The notes under the pieces were generated by a model, which was not told the origin of the DNA, did not search any database, and was given only the letters and a program-made list of their open reading frames with translations. The position numbers were made by a program, and so were the translations under genes. From a virus, in the IMG/VR virus record IMGVR_UViG_3300025655_000207, positions 1-29,099 of that record: a stretch of 29,099 nt of DNA; one strand, 5' to 3'. Shown in pieces: positions 13,525-22,440 of this stretch. The first letter of the stretch is position 1. The number at the start of each line of letters is the position of its first letter.

Positions 13525-14781
13525 TTAATATATTGTAACACCCTCCATCTTTTTTGTCAAGGCCTTTTTTAAATTTCTTTTATTTATTTTTGAGAATGTC
13601 CCTCCGTCCTTGAATTTTCTGACAGATGTGAACTTGTTATTAATTAATTCCATTACTTTTAATCTATCATATCTTTGTAAATATGTTGTCATATCTCTAC
13701 TAAATGTCATTAATTCATTTTCATTTAAAGGATTATCTTCTTCTATATTTCTTATATTAATATATAAATCTATAAATAATATATTATTATTAATTAATCT
13801 ACTAATAACATTATTATTAATATTTTCTTTATAAGATATTTCCGATATAGTCTTACCATCGCAAGGTTTCAGAGTTTTTATGTAAGGTTTTTTATTGACA
13901 AACACCCTATAAGATGTTATAATGTTATCTAAAAGCTTATCAAAATCGGAGGTGTAAGTTTGTTTATATCTTGTTCCAAAAACACTATCGGTGGAACCAA
14001 GAAGATATTTAGCCATATACTTTTTGGTTATTGGTGATTCCAAATCAGCAACCAACATATATGGCACATTCTTGTTTACAGAAAAGCCTGTTTCTTTTGC
14101 AAAATTAAGAAATAGCGGAAAACTCCTGTTTCTAATAAAAAGATCATCCTTGGTTTCATCAACATCCATTGGAAGGTCTGCTATTGTTACTGCGAGACCA
14201 GAACTAAAAATGCTACTTTGATTACTTAACATGAATCCAGAAAATGTCAAGGGAAAAGTTGCTCCTAATTCTTTGCTATATTTTTTCAAATGCATCACAT
14301 ATTGTTCTACAGTTTTAACATCTTTTTCTCTATTACCCCCAAATAGATAATCGTTGTTAAAATTGTCCAATATTGCTGTAATATATTGTTTATAATCAAA
14401 AGCAGGATCAACATAAGAATTATAAGCGACAAGATCGGTAAAATAAGGATCGTTTTGTGGTATTTGGCCTAATTTGCAAGATCTAAAAAACTTTTCTGAT
14501 AAAGTTCCAAACATATCTGCGACAAAATCCATTAAAAATGGAGTAGTTTCGGGTTGCCTAACATAAGGAATCGATTTAACAAATTGATTATCCGGATAAA
14601 CTGGATTTAATCTAGAATCCACACGTCCATAATAAGCTCGTTCTGCAAAATTAAAATCTGTTATTGGTTTTATATCAAGACCATCCTCATCCTTGGCATA
14701 AGCACCATAATTGTACCTGTTCCTTTGTGCCATAAGGTTTTTAGTTTGGTCTGTATCGTTTTTTCCGTTAAATCTAGCCAT
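13525..14781 (-). CDS. Probable virion structural protein (tail/baseplate region)
   Basis: 418 residues, ATG two nt after the stop of the 1220-aa gene; the ribosome site is weak (TTGGA). It is the last gene of the tail operon. No membrane segment, enzyme motif or signal is visible. The sequence is rich in N, D, Y and F (for example DFNFAERAYYGRV, VPYMLVADLESPITKKYMAKYL, SVFGTRYKQTYTSDF), typical of large phage structural proteins, and the Asn/Ile-rich stretch at about residues 315-350 coincides with very AT-rich DNA (13640-13850). Position suggests a baseplate or tail-fibre-attachment component; this is inference. Two promoters lie within it: P6 at the 3' end and an opposing plus-strand one at 13895-13923. 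Confidence 0.75.
   Translation of the reverse strand: MARFNGKNDTDQTKNLMAQRNRYNYGAYAKDEDGLDIKPITDFNFAERAYYGRVDSRLNPVYPDNQFVKSIPYVRQPETTPFLMDFVADMFGTLSEKFFRSCKLGQIPQNDPYFTDLVAYNSYVDPAFDYKQYITAILDNFNNDYLFGGNREKDVKTVEQYVMHLKKYSKELGATFPLTFSGFMLSNQSSIFSSGLAVTIADLPMDVDETKDDLFIRNRSFPLFLNFAKETGFSVNKNVPYMLVADLESPITKKYMAKYLLGSTDSVFGTRYKQTYTSDFDKLLDNIITSYRVFVNKKPYIKTLKPCDGKTISEISYKENINNNVISRLINNNILFIDLYINIRNIEEDNPLNENELMTFSRDMTTYLQRYDRLKVMELINNKFTSVRKFKDGGTFSKINKRNLKKALTKKMEGVTIY
13532..13560 (-). promoter_or_regulatory. Promoter P6 (DNA polymerase), inside the 3' end of the late gene
   Basis: TTGACA (13560-13555), 17-bp spacer ending TGT, TACAAT (13537-13532). The bases also encode the last residues (KKMEGVTIY) of the 418-aa protein. 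The predicted start, near 13525, coincides with that gene's stop codon. Confidence 0.85.
13895..13923 (+). promoter_or_regulatory. Opposing (antisense) sigma-70-type promoter
   Basis: On the plus strand, TTGACA (13895-13900), 17-bp spacer ending TGT, TATAAT (13918-13923): a perfect extended consensus of the same type as the phage's own promoters. All genes around it are on the minus strand, so the transcript, from about 13930, would be antisense to the 418-aa and then the 1220-aa genes. Confidence 0.65.
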
Positions 14782-14783
14782 AA

Positions 14784-17700
14784 TTATAATCCAAATGGAG
14801 GAGCACCAGAATTTGTCTCAACCGCAGCAACTTCATTTCCTTGCTGGTCTATATAAATAGTAAAATTACCATCATCCCTTGTAGAGGCATATGTAACAGT
14901 TGATCCATCATCTAGTGTTACTGTCTGAACTGTTCCGGGCTCTTGTAGCGTGAGAGTTGTTGTTTGTTGAGCGGGTGGATTATTAATTGTTACATCAGGT
15001 GTTTCAGCAACGCTTTGTGTAATGCTGTCGCCTTGAATTTGAGAATCAAAAGCCAATTCCCTCAAATAGTCGGCCTCTCTTGTTAATAAATTATCACAGA
15101 AACCGGATTCACTATCAGTTGATGGAGTTTCAATATTATCTTCAGTTCCATCTTTTGGTTGGTTATTGCCTTGGACTAGGGCTCTGGTTATTCCATCGCC
15201 CGGATACACAAACATGGCCTCAACATCTGTTTTAAAAGAACCATTTGATATAATTGAGCTGACTCTTGTAACGAGATGATACCCACCAAGACCTAGCTTA
15301 TTAGCTATAGAGTTAGGATCGGAGGGAATAAAATCAAGCCCACCAATACCAAAGGGATTAATAAATAAAGTCATTCCGGGATAAAACAAAGTATTGCCAA
15401 ATAATTTTAACGATGCTTTATAAACAGCCGCAAGTTGCAAAAGATCGTCAACTCCTCGTGATTGCTCAAATCGAGCCTCGCGGATATATTCCATGTCAAT
15501 CTTGCTGAACTTGATTTCGTTTAATATACCTCTATCTGTGCCAATTTCAAAATGATAAACTCCTCGCTTTACATCATCGAAATAATTTCCGAGACCTTTA
15601 TTGGTTATTGTGTTGTAAACCGGCATAATAAAAACGTATGTAACAAGATCTGTAATATCTGCTGGTTCCCCTGTTTCTGTCTCGACCGTTAGAGGAAATA
15701 AATCTGCGTTGTTTGGGTCTGCAATATTTATGATATAGTTACCCTGTGTTGCTCCGGAATTTGTACTTGATGCTTTACCAGAAAGAACATCTCCTTTAGT
15801 TGAAATCGTGGTTGAGTTAAATCTAAAAGACTTATTATAATCACGATTTAAGCATGTATCGATCAAAGCATCAACTACTAGATTATTTAATAAATCTCGA
15901 ATAAAATACATTATTGCATAAGATTTACGTTCTGGTTTTACAACTGTTTGTGTATACCACTCTTTAAAATAATCAATAGAAATTGGAATTTCTGCAACAT
16001 TGATAGTATAGCCGGTCTCTCCGCTTAAATAAGCTTCGATTTCAATGCTGGGTAAAATAAATTTTGTTTTATCAATTTTGGGTTCTCCTGACTCGCCATA
16101 CATTGAATCAAGAATGATATAAAACAAATCACCAAGATAGAAAAATTGTATATTATTTTCAGGATCTTCAGGATTGAACGCTTTAGCGTCTCTTGATTGT
16201 ACATCTTCAAATGAATTTGGAGTGGTAGAATTATTACCCGTATTATATTCGGGCATTTTTGTAAATGTACCTGTCTCTCTAAAGCCACCATCATCTAAGA
16301 CTGTTAAATTAAATATTTTGTTTTTTTCATACAATTTATTTATAATTCTTTTTTGCACAGTTCTGACCTCGGCTTTTTCTTGTCCGTTAAAAATTGATTT
16401 CAGTTGTGCTATTTCGCCGGGAGTACATGTTTTTTTTGCAGTTGCTAATTTTCTTTCCCTTGTGTGTCTTGCGGCAGCAATTTTTGGGTCAGATAGAGCA
16501 TCAAATTTAGTTGTTTTTAATTCAGACTCAATATAAGCTCTATATTCGCCAGTAACAGTAACAGTCCCTGTTTTATCAAAATCCAGATCATGCTCTACCA
16601 TGGTAAGATAGAATGATTTATTCATCTTTACAATTGCATTTTTAATGTCAGCAGCACTAAGCCCTCGCTTATTGCATGCAGAAATAAATTGCTGGTCTTT
16701 TTCATTTGGAACCTGCCAACCAACATCGGCTCTAATGCGATAATATTGTGGATCGTATTGCTGTCGTAGCTGATTATTCGTAACTTGTGGGTTGTCTTTT
16801 TGGTCGAAAAGAATTAAATCAACAAATCTTGCCTTTGCTGCTTTTCCTTTTGAATCAACCGTATCAAATGGAGTGACAAAATCTTTAAAATCTTGAAAAA
16901 ATAATTTAATTCCAAACTTAATATCGTTTTTCGCTGTCGCTGGTGATGCACCTTCAAAACTGAAAGAAACTTCTTTAATGCCATAACCAGAGCCTCGTGT
17001 AACATTTGAACTATCAGAGAACAAATTAGACATGTAATTATTGTTGTAAGTATTATTCCGAAAAACAAACTCAACTTGCCTAAGATTATCACCATTGCCA
17101 AAAACTTTAAATAATTTAATTTTTGGAACAAGAAACGCTTGAATATCAGGCGTTATATTTAAAAAATCTTTTATTGTGTCGCCTTTTGGGGCGATCAAAG
17201 TGTTCACAAAGGTCGAATTGTCTTGACCGTCAGTAATCATATAAAAACGATCATTATAAACACCATTCTCATGCCATGTAGATTCTTTATCGTTGGTTAT
17301 ATCTCGAGAATAAAAATCTTTAAGATTATTCATGTGAACCAATAGAACACATTGTTGGAAAAACCTTTGCCTTTTTTCAATTTCTGCTTCGGAAAGAGAA
17401 GAGGAATCATTGATTCGACCAGCAAGACCTGAATCACTTGCTTCTTCTATTGCCGCTGCGTTTGCTTCGTTCAGTGCATTAGCAGCCTCTTCGGGCGTTA
17501 GTTCACCATCGGCATTTGCTTCTGCAAGTCGATTAAAAAGTTCTTTTCTTCTATTATTTTCAAATTCTTTAAAAGATATTTCTGCAATTTTATTTGCCAG
17601 TTCTTTTGACTGATCTTGAAATACCTGAAGTGGTTGAGTGCCTTTTCTGATGACATCTGTAATATAATTTGTATAATATTTAACAAATAAATCATTATCA

Positions 17701-18446
17701 ATAGAACTTACATTTGTAGTATTTAAGGTCGATCCTCCTCCAAGATTACTTGTGAAAGTTATGGAAGATTGCTTTAATTCTGCGATTTCTTCATTGCCTT
17801 CGGCAACAGTATCAAAAGTTGCAATTGGTATTCTATCATTAGTAACAGTCGCTTGGCTGGTTGGGCTTTCTTTTAGTCCGTATTCGGTCGCATTAGCAAG
17901 TGCTACATAGTGCAAATCTTTTAATTGAATTCCAGTTGTGTCTAGTATTTCTCTTACTTTTTTTGCAGCTTCAATATCAAAAGCATTGCCACTTTGTATG
18001 AAAGCAGAAAGTTCAGACGACAAAGAATTAGGATTTTTTATTATAGCTTTTATTATTTCTTCAACGTAATCATCACCTTGAGTAAAAGGGTTTTTATCTA
18101 CAAAATCTAGCCTATTGTCTAGAATTAATTTTAATTCTTCATTGCTTAATGAACCACCTTCAATATTTTTAGCTATTTGTTTTGAATATTTATTTAAGAA
18201 TACTTCATAAGCGTTTTGATAAACCACATCATATGCCGTATAAACATTTAAAGCAACAGTAAATGCAGGAATAAACAACCCAGCAGCGTATAACAAATCA
18301 GAGGTGCTATCGTTCTCTATGTCTGACTTTGTTAATGTTGTAAAAAGGCTTTTACTTGCAACAATGTCTCTCGCATCTTGTAAAGAGAGGGTTGATTCAT
18401 CAAATATTTTTGTAAGTAATTGTTTTTGTTTTTCATCAAAATTCAT
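14784..18446 (-). CDS. Large baseplate hub-like structural protein
   Basis: 1220 residues; the ATG overlaps the stop of the LysM gene by 1 nt (TAATG). A helical N-terminal part carries a hydrophobic stretch AAGLFIPAFTVALNVYTAY (about 54-72) and an Ala/Glu-rich coiled segment (about 300-350). The middle is beta-rich and the C-terminal quarter includes FGNTLFYPGMTLFINPFGIGG and GGYHLVTRVSSIISNGSFKTDVEA, the kind of closing barrel found in gpD/gp27-type hub proteins. The last about 100 residues are a low-complexity T/Q/D linker and a small domain ending GNEVAAVETNSGAPPFGL. Together with the LysM gene next to it and the tape measure gene further up, a central baseplate hub is the best reading. 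The exact T4 equivalent is not certain. Confidence 0.68.
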   Translation of the reverse strand: MNFDEKQKQLLTKIFDESTLSLQDARDIVASKSLFTTLTKSDIENDSTSDLLYAAGLFIPAFTVALNVYTAYDVVYQNAYEVFLNKYSKQIAKNIEGGSLSNEELKLILDNRLDFVDKNPFTQGDDYVEEIIKAIIKNPNSLSSELSAFIQSGNAFDIEAAKKVREILDTTGIQLKDLHYVALANATEYGLKESPTSQATVTNDRIPIATFDTVAEGNEEIAELKQSSITFTSNLGGGSTLNTTNVSSIDNDLFVKYYTNYITDVIRKGTQPLQVFQDQSKELANKIAEISFKEFENNRRKELFNRLAEANADGELTPEEAANALNEANAAAIEEASDSGLAGRINDSSSLSEAEIEKRQRFFQQCVLLVHMNNLKDFYSRDITNDKESTWHENGVYNDRFYMITDGQDNSTFVNTLIAPKGDTIKDFLNITPDIQAFLVPKIKLFKVFGNGDNLRQVEFVFRNNTYNNNYMSNLFSDSSNVTRGSGYGIKEVSFSFEGASPATAKNDIKFGIKLFFQDFKDFVTPFDTVDSKGKAAKARFVDLILFDQKDNPQVTNNQLRQQYDPQYYRIRADVGWQVPNEKDQQFISACNKRGLSAADIKNAIVKMNKSFYLTMVEHDLDFDKTGTVTVTGEYRAYIESELKTTKFDALSDPKIAAARHTRERKLATAKKTCTPGEIAQLKSIFNGQEKAEVRTVQKRIINKLYEKNKIFNLTVLDDGGFRETGTFTKMPEYNTGNNSTTPNSFEDVQSRDAKAFNPEDPENNIQFFYLGDLFYIILDSMYGESGEPKIDKTKFILPSIEIEAYLSGETGYTINVAEIPISIDYFKEWYTQTVVKPERKSYAIMYFIRDLLNNLVVDALIDTCLNRDYNKSFRFNSTTISTKGDVLSGKASSTNSGATQGNYIINIADPNNADLFPLTVETETGEPADITDLVTYVFIMPVYNTITNKGLGNYFDDVKRGVYHFEIGTDRGILNEIKFSKIDMEYIREARFEQSRGVDDLLQLAAVYKASLKLFGNTLFYPGMTLFINPFGIGGLDFIPSDPNSIANKLGLGGYHLVTRVSSIISNGSFKTDVEAMFVYPGDGITRALVQGNNQPKDGTEDNIETPSTDSESGFCDNLLTREADYLRELAFDSQIQGDSITQSVAETPDVTINNPPAQQTTTLTLQEPGTVQTVTLDDGSTVTYASTRDDGNFTIYIDQQGNEVAAVETNSGAPPFGL

Positions 18447-18778
18447 TACTTCATCACCTGCACGACTCTAGCCAAAGGGCGAGGAATCATTAATGTGTCT
18501 CCGACTTTGATATCCCCCTCGAAAGGGATTTTATTAAATTGAGCTATAATATACCAATATTTTGGATCACCGTAGAATTTCTCGGAGACCTTATAGAAAT
18601 TATCATTTGCTTGCCAATAGTACTTTGTTAATTCAAGATTGTCAATCTGCTCTTTTGAGGGATAAGTTAATTTTTTTGTTCGATATTGTTGAATTTGTTT
18701 TATATTTCTGTTCTCAAACAATTCTTCGTATTGCGGATGTTTATTGGTTGCTTTCTTTCTGTTTGAATTTCTAGACAT
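18446..18778 (-). CDS. LysM-domain baseplate protein
   Basis: 110 residues, ATG with GGGAG eight nt upstream. The N-terminal 40 residues are basic and disordered. Residues about 53-98 form a LysM-like module: YWQANDNFYKVSEKFYGDPKYWYIIAQFNKI, then IKVGDTLMIP, matching the tail-LysM pattern (YGDP-xW-x-I-x-xxN and GD-x-L-x-IP). In contractile-tailed phages such small LysM proteins (T4 gp53 type, P2 gpX type) bind inside the baseplate and stabilise it, rather than necessarily binding cell wall. It is placed between the tube/baseplate junction candidate and the hub gene and overlaps the hub start by 1 nt. Confidence 0.8.
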   Translation of the reverse strand: MSRNSNRKKATNKHPQYEELFENRNIKQIQQYRTKKLTYPSKEQIDNLELTKYYWQANDNFYKVSEKFYGDPKYWYIIAQFNKIPFEGDIKVGDTLMIPRPLARVVQVMK

Positions 18779-18780
18779 GA

Positions 18781-19521
18781 TTAGTCTCCCATCGTTGTTT
18801 TAACGGTGCTGTTTGGATTTGCCAAGAGGCCAAGGTCATTGGCGGTGACGGTCGAACCATCGTCAACAACCGGTAAAGCGTCGGAGTTAAATGGAAATCC
18901 GGGCAGTTTTGATTGATTATTGAGAACCAGATTTTCTTGATGAAGAACATTAAAGGTGCAAGACAGCGAAATCACTTTTGGATAAAACTTGCCATTGTGA
19001 GCAAACATTCCTTCATCAAGTTTCGGTTGCCAATTGATCCCATCGACCCAGCCCAAAAGACCGTCGTCAGTGCCGGGTGTTGATGTTGATATTAGATTTG
19101 CAAATTTAAGTTTCAATAAGGGCGGCTTTGTTAAAGAGTTTGCCAAGGTTGCGGAAAAACTACCTTCATCTTGCCCTTGAGGTGTGTAGTTTTGGGTTGC
19201 AGAATAATTTGGATAAAGCATTTGAACCAATACTGAGCATTTGTGAAGATTGTTTTTTGCATCGGTAATATCATATGATGGAATATCCCAACCAACCGAG
19301 ATTGTTCTCTTTGTATTATCAAATGTTGGGATTGGGTCCATGCGCCCAAATACATTTTCTGCGTTCCATGTTGATGCAAAGTTTTGAGAGAAATCAGTCA
19401 AGAATGCCTTAAAAATTACACTAACACCAGAGATCATGCTTTTAAATTCAAGCAGAGCACGGGTTCTTGTTGCGTATTCGGAAGATTTGTCCGAGGAATT
19501 AAAATAATAGTTTGGGATCAT
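18781..19521 (-). CDS. Probable tail tube/baseplate junction protein
   Basis: 246 residues; its ATG overlaps the tape measure stop (ATGA). It looks like a beta-rich structural protein without membrane segments. The segment STWNAENVFGRMDPIPTFDNTKRTISVGWDI (about 50-80) resembles the pattern seen in phage tube-initiator or gp48/gp54-like proteins, in which a strand pair and a GRMDPI-type loop precede a tube-fold strand. The C-terminal 40 residues are Ser/Asn/Thr-rich and flexible. Position directly after the tape measure and before LysM and hub genes fits a tube-initiator or tape-measure cap role. This is position plus pattern, not a firm family hit. Confidence 0.62.
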   Translation of the reverse strand: MIPNYYFNSSDKSSEYATRTRALLEFKSMISGVSVIFKAFLTDFSQNFASTWNAENVFGRMDPIPTFDNTKRTISVGWDIPSYDITDAKNNLHKCSVLVQMLYPNYSATQNYTPQGQDEGSFSATLANSLTKPPLLKLKFANLISTSTPGTDDGLLGWVDGINWQPKLDEGMFAHNGKFYPKVISLSCTFNVLHQENLVLNNQSKLPGFPFNSDALPVVDDGSTVTANDLGLLANPNSTVKTTMGD

Positions 19522-22031
19522 TCTTGTGTTACCTTAAGCACGGCATCTTTAAACTCTTGACCTCCGATTGAAATCTCAGCCTTTAATCCATCGAGGTTAA
19601 ATACATTTTTTAGGTTGCTTACAACATTAGCATTTGATGCTGATATTTTTGCCCCAGTCATAGAATCTTTGGCTGTTCCTGTGCTTAAAAGAGCAAGATT
19701 TTCCAATACGGATGAAACCTTTACTTTCTTTCCGTCAAGGGCGTTGACAGCGTTTGAAAGTTGTACCATTCCAACAGCCATGGTCGAGAAAACCTCACCG
19801 AGTGCCGCAACATTTTCAAGTGATAAGTTAGATATGGCTTGTAGTCCGCTTGCTATTGAAGTCATTCTGTCGGCCGGAATTGTCATCATTGCTATACCTA
19901 ACGCTGCGATTCCAGCGGCTAGAATACCAATTGCCCCACCAAAGGCTAATGCTGCGACCCCACCAGTAAAAGCAAATGCTAGCGCTAGGCCAGTTACGAT
20001 TAGTGTAAGTCCGCCAATAAACTTTAAAAACTCCATCAGCATTCCGCCCTCAAGTTGTGACAATCCATATCCAAGAGCAATTGCAGCCAAACCAATACCA
20101 ATCAATGCACCAGTCAAGATTGCAATAGCGGGTCCAGCCTTTATGACAGATTTGGCCAATATTTCCATTCCTCTGCCAATACCTGTTGCAATCTGCTTCA
20201 TGGCGCTACTTATACTAGGGGCTGCTGCGTTCATTTCAGTGGCAGCAGCAGCTGTTTTACCTGCTGTTAAGCCTAGCATTCCTCCAAGTGCTTGAAACGG
20301 ACCTAGAATTGTCATAATCACTGCCTTGACAGCAGCAAATGCCTTAAATGCCAAGAAAAGAGTTAAAAGACTGGCTGCAATACCTGTTAAAAATTCTTGT
20401 GTATCTTTGTCAAGAGATCCAAAAAAGTCTAAAACACCATCCAAAATGCCATGAATACTTTCAAGGATTGGAACAACACCAACAGCAAACTCTGCTGCAA
20501 TTAATTTGAACTTTTCTTGAATTGGAATTGTTGCTTTAACAGCCTCTTCAAATTTCTTTTGAACCTCGGCTGATTTGTTCATAGCATCTTGGTAATTTTT
20601 ATATTGACTCATATCCATGCCAAAAATACGTTGTGCTTCTGACAAATCATCAATACCAGCAGCGGCGGCGATTGCTTTCTGTGTGAAACGATCCATGTCC
20701 TTAAACGATCGCCCTTGAGCTTGCATACTAGAAATAAGAGTCTCGATTCTTTGTTCTTCCGATTGTCGAAGAAGATCAACAGCAGACATTTGAGTTCCCA
20801 GAATTGCGTTTAACTTACCTGTTGTCTCTGCTGCCGAAGCAAATGTGTCGAACTTTCCGGCCAATCCAAGAAGTTTATTCATCTCAACACCAGCAACCTT
20901 GGCAGCCGCAGCAAGACCCTTGAATACTTCTTGAGAGCGATCACCATACACTGCAAGAGTTGGCAGGGCTGCTTGAAAATCTTTTGTTATCTGAGCAGAG
21001 GTCATTCCCAACTCTCGGCCCATCATAGCCAACTCTTTTGTAACACGAGCGCCCTCTTCTGCTGACATTCCCAAGTTCTGGTTGAAGAAGTTAATAAGAC
21101 CAGCAGATGTATCAGCGGACACACCGATTCTTTCAAGTTGAGCCACATTTGAAACTAATGCTCCTTGTGATTCAGATGAAATATTGACAAAGTTGGTAAA
21201 ACCTGCTGCGAGACTTTGTGTTGCTTTTCCTGCGCCTTCCATTGTGACGCCAAGATAGTTGCCTTGTTGTTGTGCATCACGCATTGTTTGATTAAACTGA
21301 TTCCCGAAGCCTGTTGCTGAAGCAAACGCTGTGGATGCAGCGTCCAAAGCCATAACAAGAGTAAAGGTTGAATCTGTGACAACATTTAGCAGATTACCAG
21401 CAACATTTGTGGCATTAACTGTGTCTATAATTGCTTGACGAAAGTTTTGTTGAGCCTCTTCGCTATTTGCAAGTTCTTTGCCGAGTTCACGAAAACCTAA
21501 CACTTGTTTAACAAGAGGGCCTTTTCCAAAAATAACCATTTTTCTGCCAAGAGAGTCTATAGATCTCTCATATTTATTTGCTGTTTTTTCAGATTCTTTT
21601 GTTGATCTATTGGTTTCGTCTAGATCTTTTTGTAAATCTTCAACTGTTTTACCTTGAGCACCTAATGCAGTTGTCAAACTTGTGATTTGCTCTTCAAGTG
21701 CTTGAAATTGTTCTGCGTTTTCCTCTGTGTAGGGACCCATTAGTTTTTGCTTTTCCAGATATTGCATTAATGTTTCTATCTGAGCGGCTCGTGCTTTTTT
21801 CTCGGCTATAATTCTTTGGGTTCCATCTTGAACAGCATTGGCCAGATCGATCTCAATTTGTACCTGTCTTAATTTTTCATCGTTAAGAGCCTTCAAATCT
21901 TGTATCGATGCTTTATCAATATCAACTTTAGCCGAAGTCTTCTTTTGAAGACCCGCCTTTTCAAGTTCCGACTGATTAAGATCCGCTAAAGCTTTAATTA
22001 AATCGTCTTTATTATTAATTGGAAAACCCAC
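19518..22031 (-). CDS. Tape measure protein
   Basis: 837 residues with a GTG start, GAGGA eight nt upstream. The architecture is characteristic: a coiled-coil N-terminal region (about 1-160, Q/E/K-rich), long Ala/Gly-rich helices with repeated amphipathic pattern (200-500), and three hydrophobic blocks (about 547-588, 634-658, 671-715) as in proteins ejected into the host membrane. By the usual rule of about 1.5 Angstrom per residue it predicts a tail of roughly 125 nm. It follows the chaperone-like pair and a small unknown, and its stop overlaps the next start. An internal terminator upstream may lower its expression relative to tube and sheath. Confidence 0.9.
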   Translation of the reverse strand: MGFPINNKDDLIKALADLNQSELEKAGLQKKTSAKVDIDKASIQDLKALNDEKLRQVQIEIDLANAVQDGTQRIIAEKKARAAQIETLMQYLEKQKLMGPYTEENAEQFQALEEQITSLTTALGAQGKTVEDLQKDLDETNRSTKESEKTANKYERSIDSLGRKMVIFGKGPLVKQVLGFRELGKELANSEEAQQNFRQAIIDTVNATNVAGNLLNVVTDSTFTLVMALDAASTAFASATGFGNQFNQTMRDAQQQGNYLGVTMEGAGKATQSLAAGFTNFVNISSESQGALVSNVAQLERIGVSADTSAGLINFFNQNLGMSAEEGARVTKELAMMGRELGMTSAQITKDFQAALPTLAVYGDRSQEVFKGLAAAAKVAGVEMNKLLGLAGKFDTFASAAETTGKLNAILGTQMSAVDLLRQSEEQRIETLISSMQAQGRSFKDMDRFTQKAIAAAAGIDDLSEAQRIFGMDMSQYKNYQDAMNKSAEVQKKFEEAVKATIPIQEKFKLIAAEFAVGVVPILESIHGILDGVLDFFGSLDKDTQEFLTGIAASLLTLFLAFKAFAAVKAVIMTILGPFQALGGMLGLTAGKTAAAATEMNAAAPSISSAMKQIATGIGRGMEILAKSVIKAGPAIAILTGALIGIGLAAIALGYGLSQLEGGMLMEFLKFIGGLTLIVTGLALAFAFTGGVAALAFGGAIGILAAGIAALGIAMMTIPADRMTSIASGLQAISNLSLENVAALGEVFSTMAVGMVQLSNAVNALDGKKVKVSSVLENLALLSTGTAKDSMTGAKISASNANVVSNLKNVFNLDGLKAEISIGGQEFKDAVLKVTQE

Positions 22032-22034
22032 TTA

Positions 22035-22382
22035 TTAATCCTCGTCTTTAAAAGGCCATGTTATGCCGGTTTTATTTTCAAAATCACCAACGGCCTGATC
22101 TAATACAATACGTTGTTTATTAGTCATTGGGTGGTCTTTACCAAATTGTGCGTAAGCCTCAAGGTAATCTTTTTCAGCAAAAAGAGCGGTTGCATAAGCT
22201 TTGACATCTTTTTGTTCTCCTCGAATGATAAATTTCAATGATTGCTCTTCTTCATTAAGATTTGCAACAATATTAACATCTTTGCCGTACATATACTTAA
22301 GCAAAGCCTTACTCCACAGCCCAAATGCATTAATCCAAGCCTCGGTTAGAAGTCTAGGATTTCTTGTTAAATCAATCTTCAT
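22035..22382 (-). CDS. Small tail-module protein, unknown
   Basis: 115 residues from the ATG preceded by GGAG at 9 nt; the longer in-frame version would start inside the terminator and is rejected. It is soluble, helical and slightly acidic, with an N-terminus MKIDLTRNPRLLTEAWINAFGLW and a Trp-containing end (ITWPFKDED). It sits between a transcription terminator and the tape measure gene, 3 nt ahead of that start, so tape-measure binding or folding is a reasonable guess. I do not recognise the family. A TATAAAAC box at 22412-22419 resembles a T4-type late promoter (TATAAATA) only weakly. Confidence 0.72.
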   Translation of the reverse strand: MKIDLTRNPRLLTEAWINAFGLWSKALLKYMYGKDVNIVANLNEEEQSLKFIIRGEQKDVKAYATALFAEKDYLEAYAQFGKDHPMTNKQRIVLDQAVGDFENKTGITWPFKDED

Positions 22383-22414
22383 GACAACGGTCTCCAATAC
22401 AATAATTAGTTTTA

Positions 22415-22439
22415 TAAAAAAAATGCCCTTGCGGGCATT
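22415..22439 (-). terminator. Internal terminator in the tail operon
   Basis: A 7-bp stem AATGCCC/GGGCATT (22433-22439 with 22422-22428) with a GCAA tetraloop, followed in the minus direction by an unbroken T-run. It stands between the chaperone-like genes and the 115-aa/tape measure genes. Confidence 0.88.
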
Positions 22440-22440
22440 A

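Noticed and set aside
14220-14252. TGTCAA (minus-strand TTGACA) at about 14246
   Set aside because: No -10 at 16-18 bp; the bases there read AAGTAA.
19615-20295. Plus-strand frame of 226 codons
   Set aside because: It mirrors the Ala/Gly-rich C-terminal part of the tape measure gene, whose codon bias leaves the opposite strand open.
22201-22230. Plus-strand TTGACA in the 115-aa tail gene
   Set aside because: No acceptable -10 at 16-18 bp spacing.
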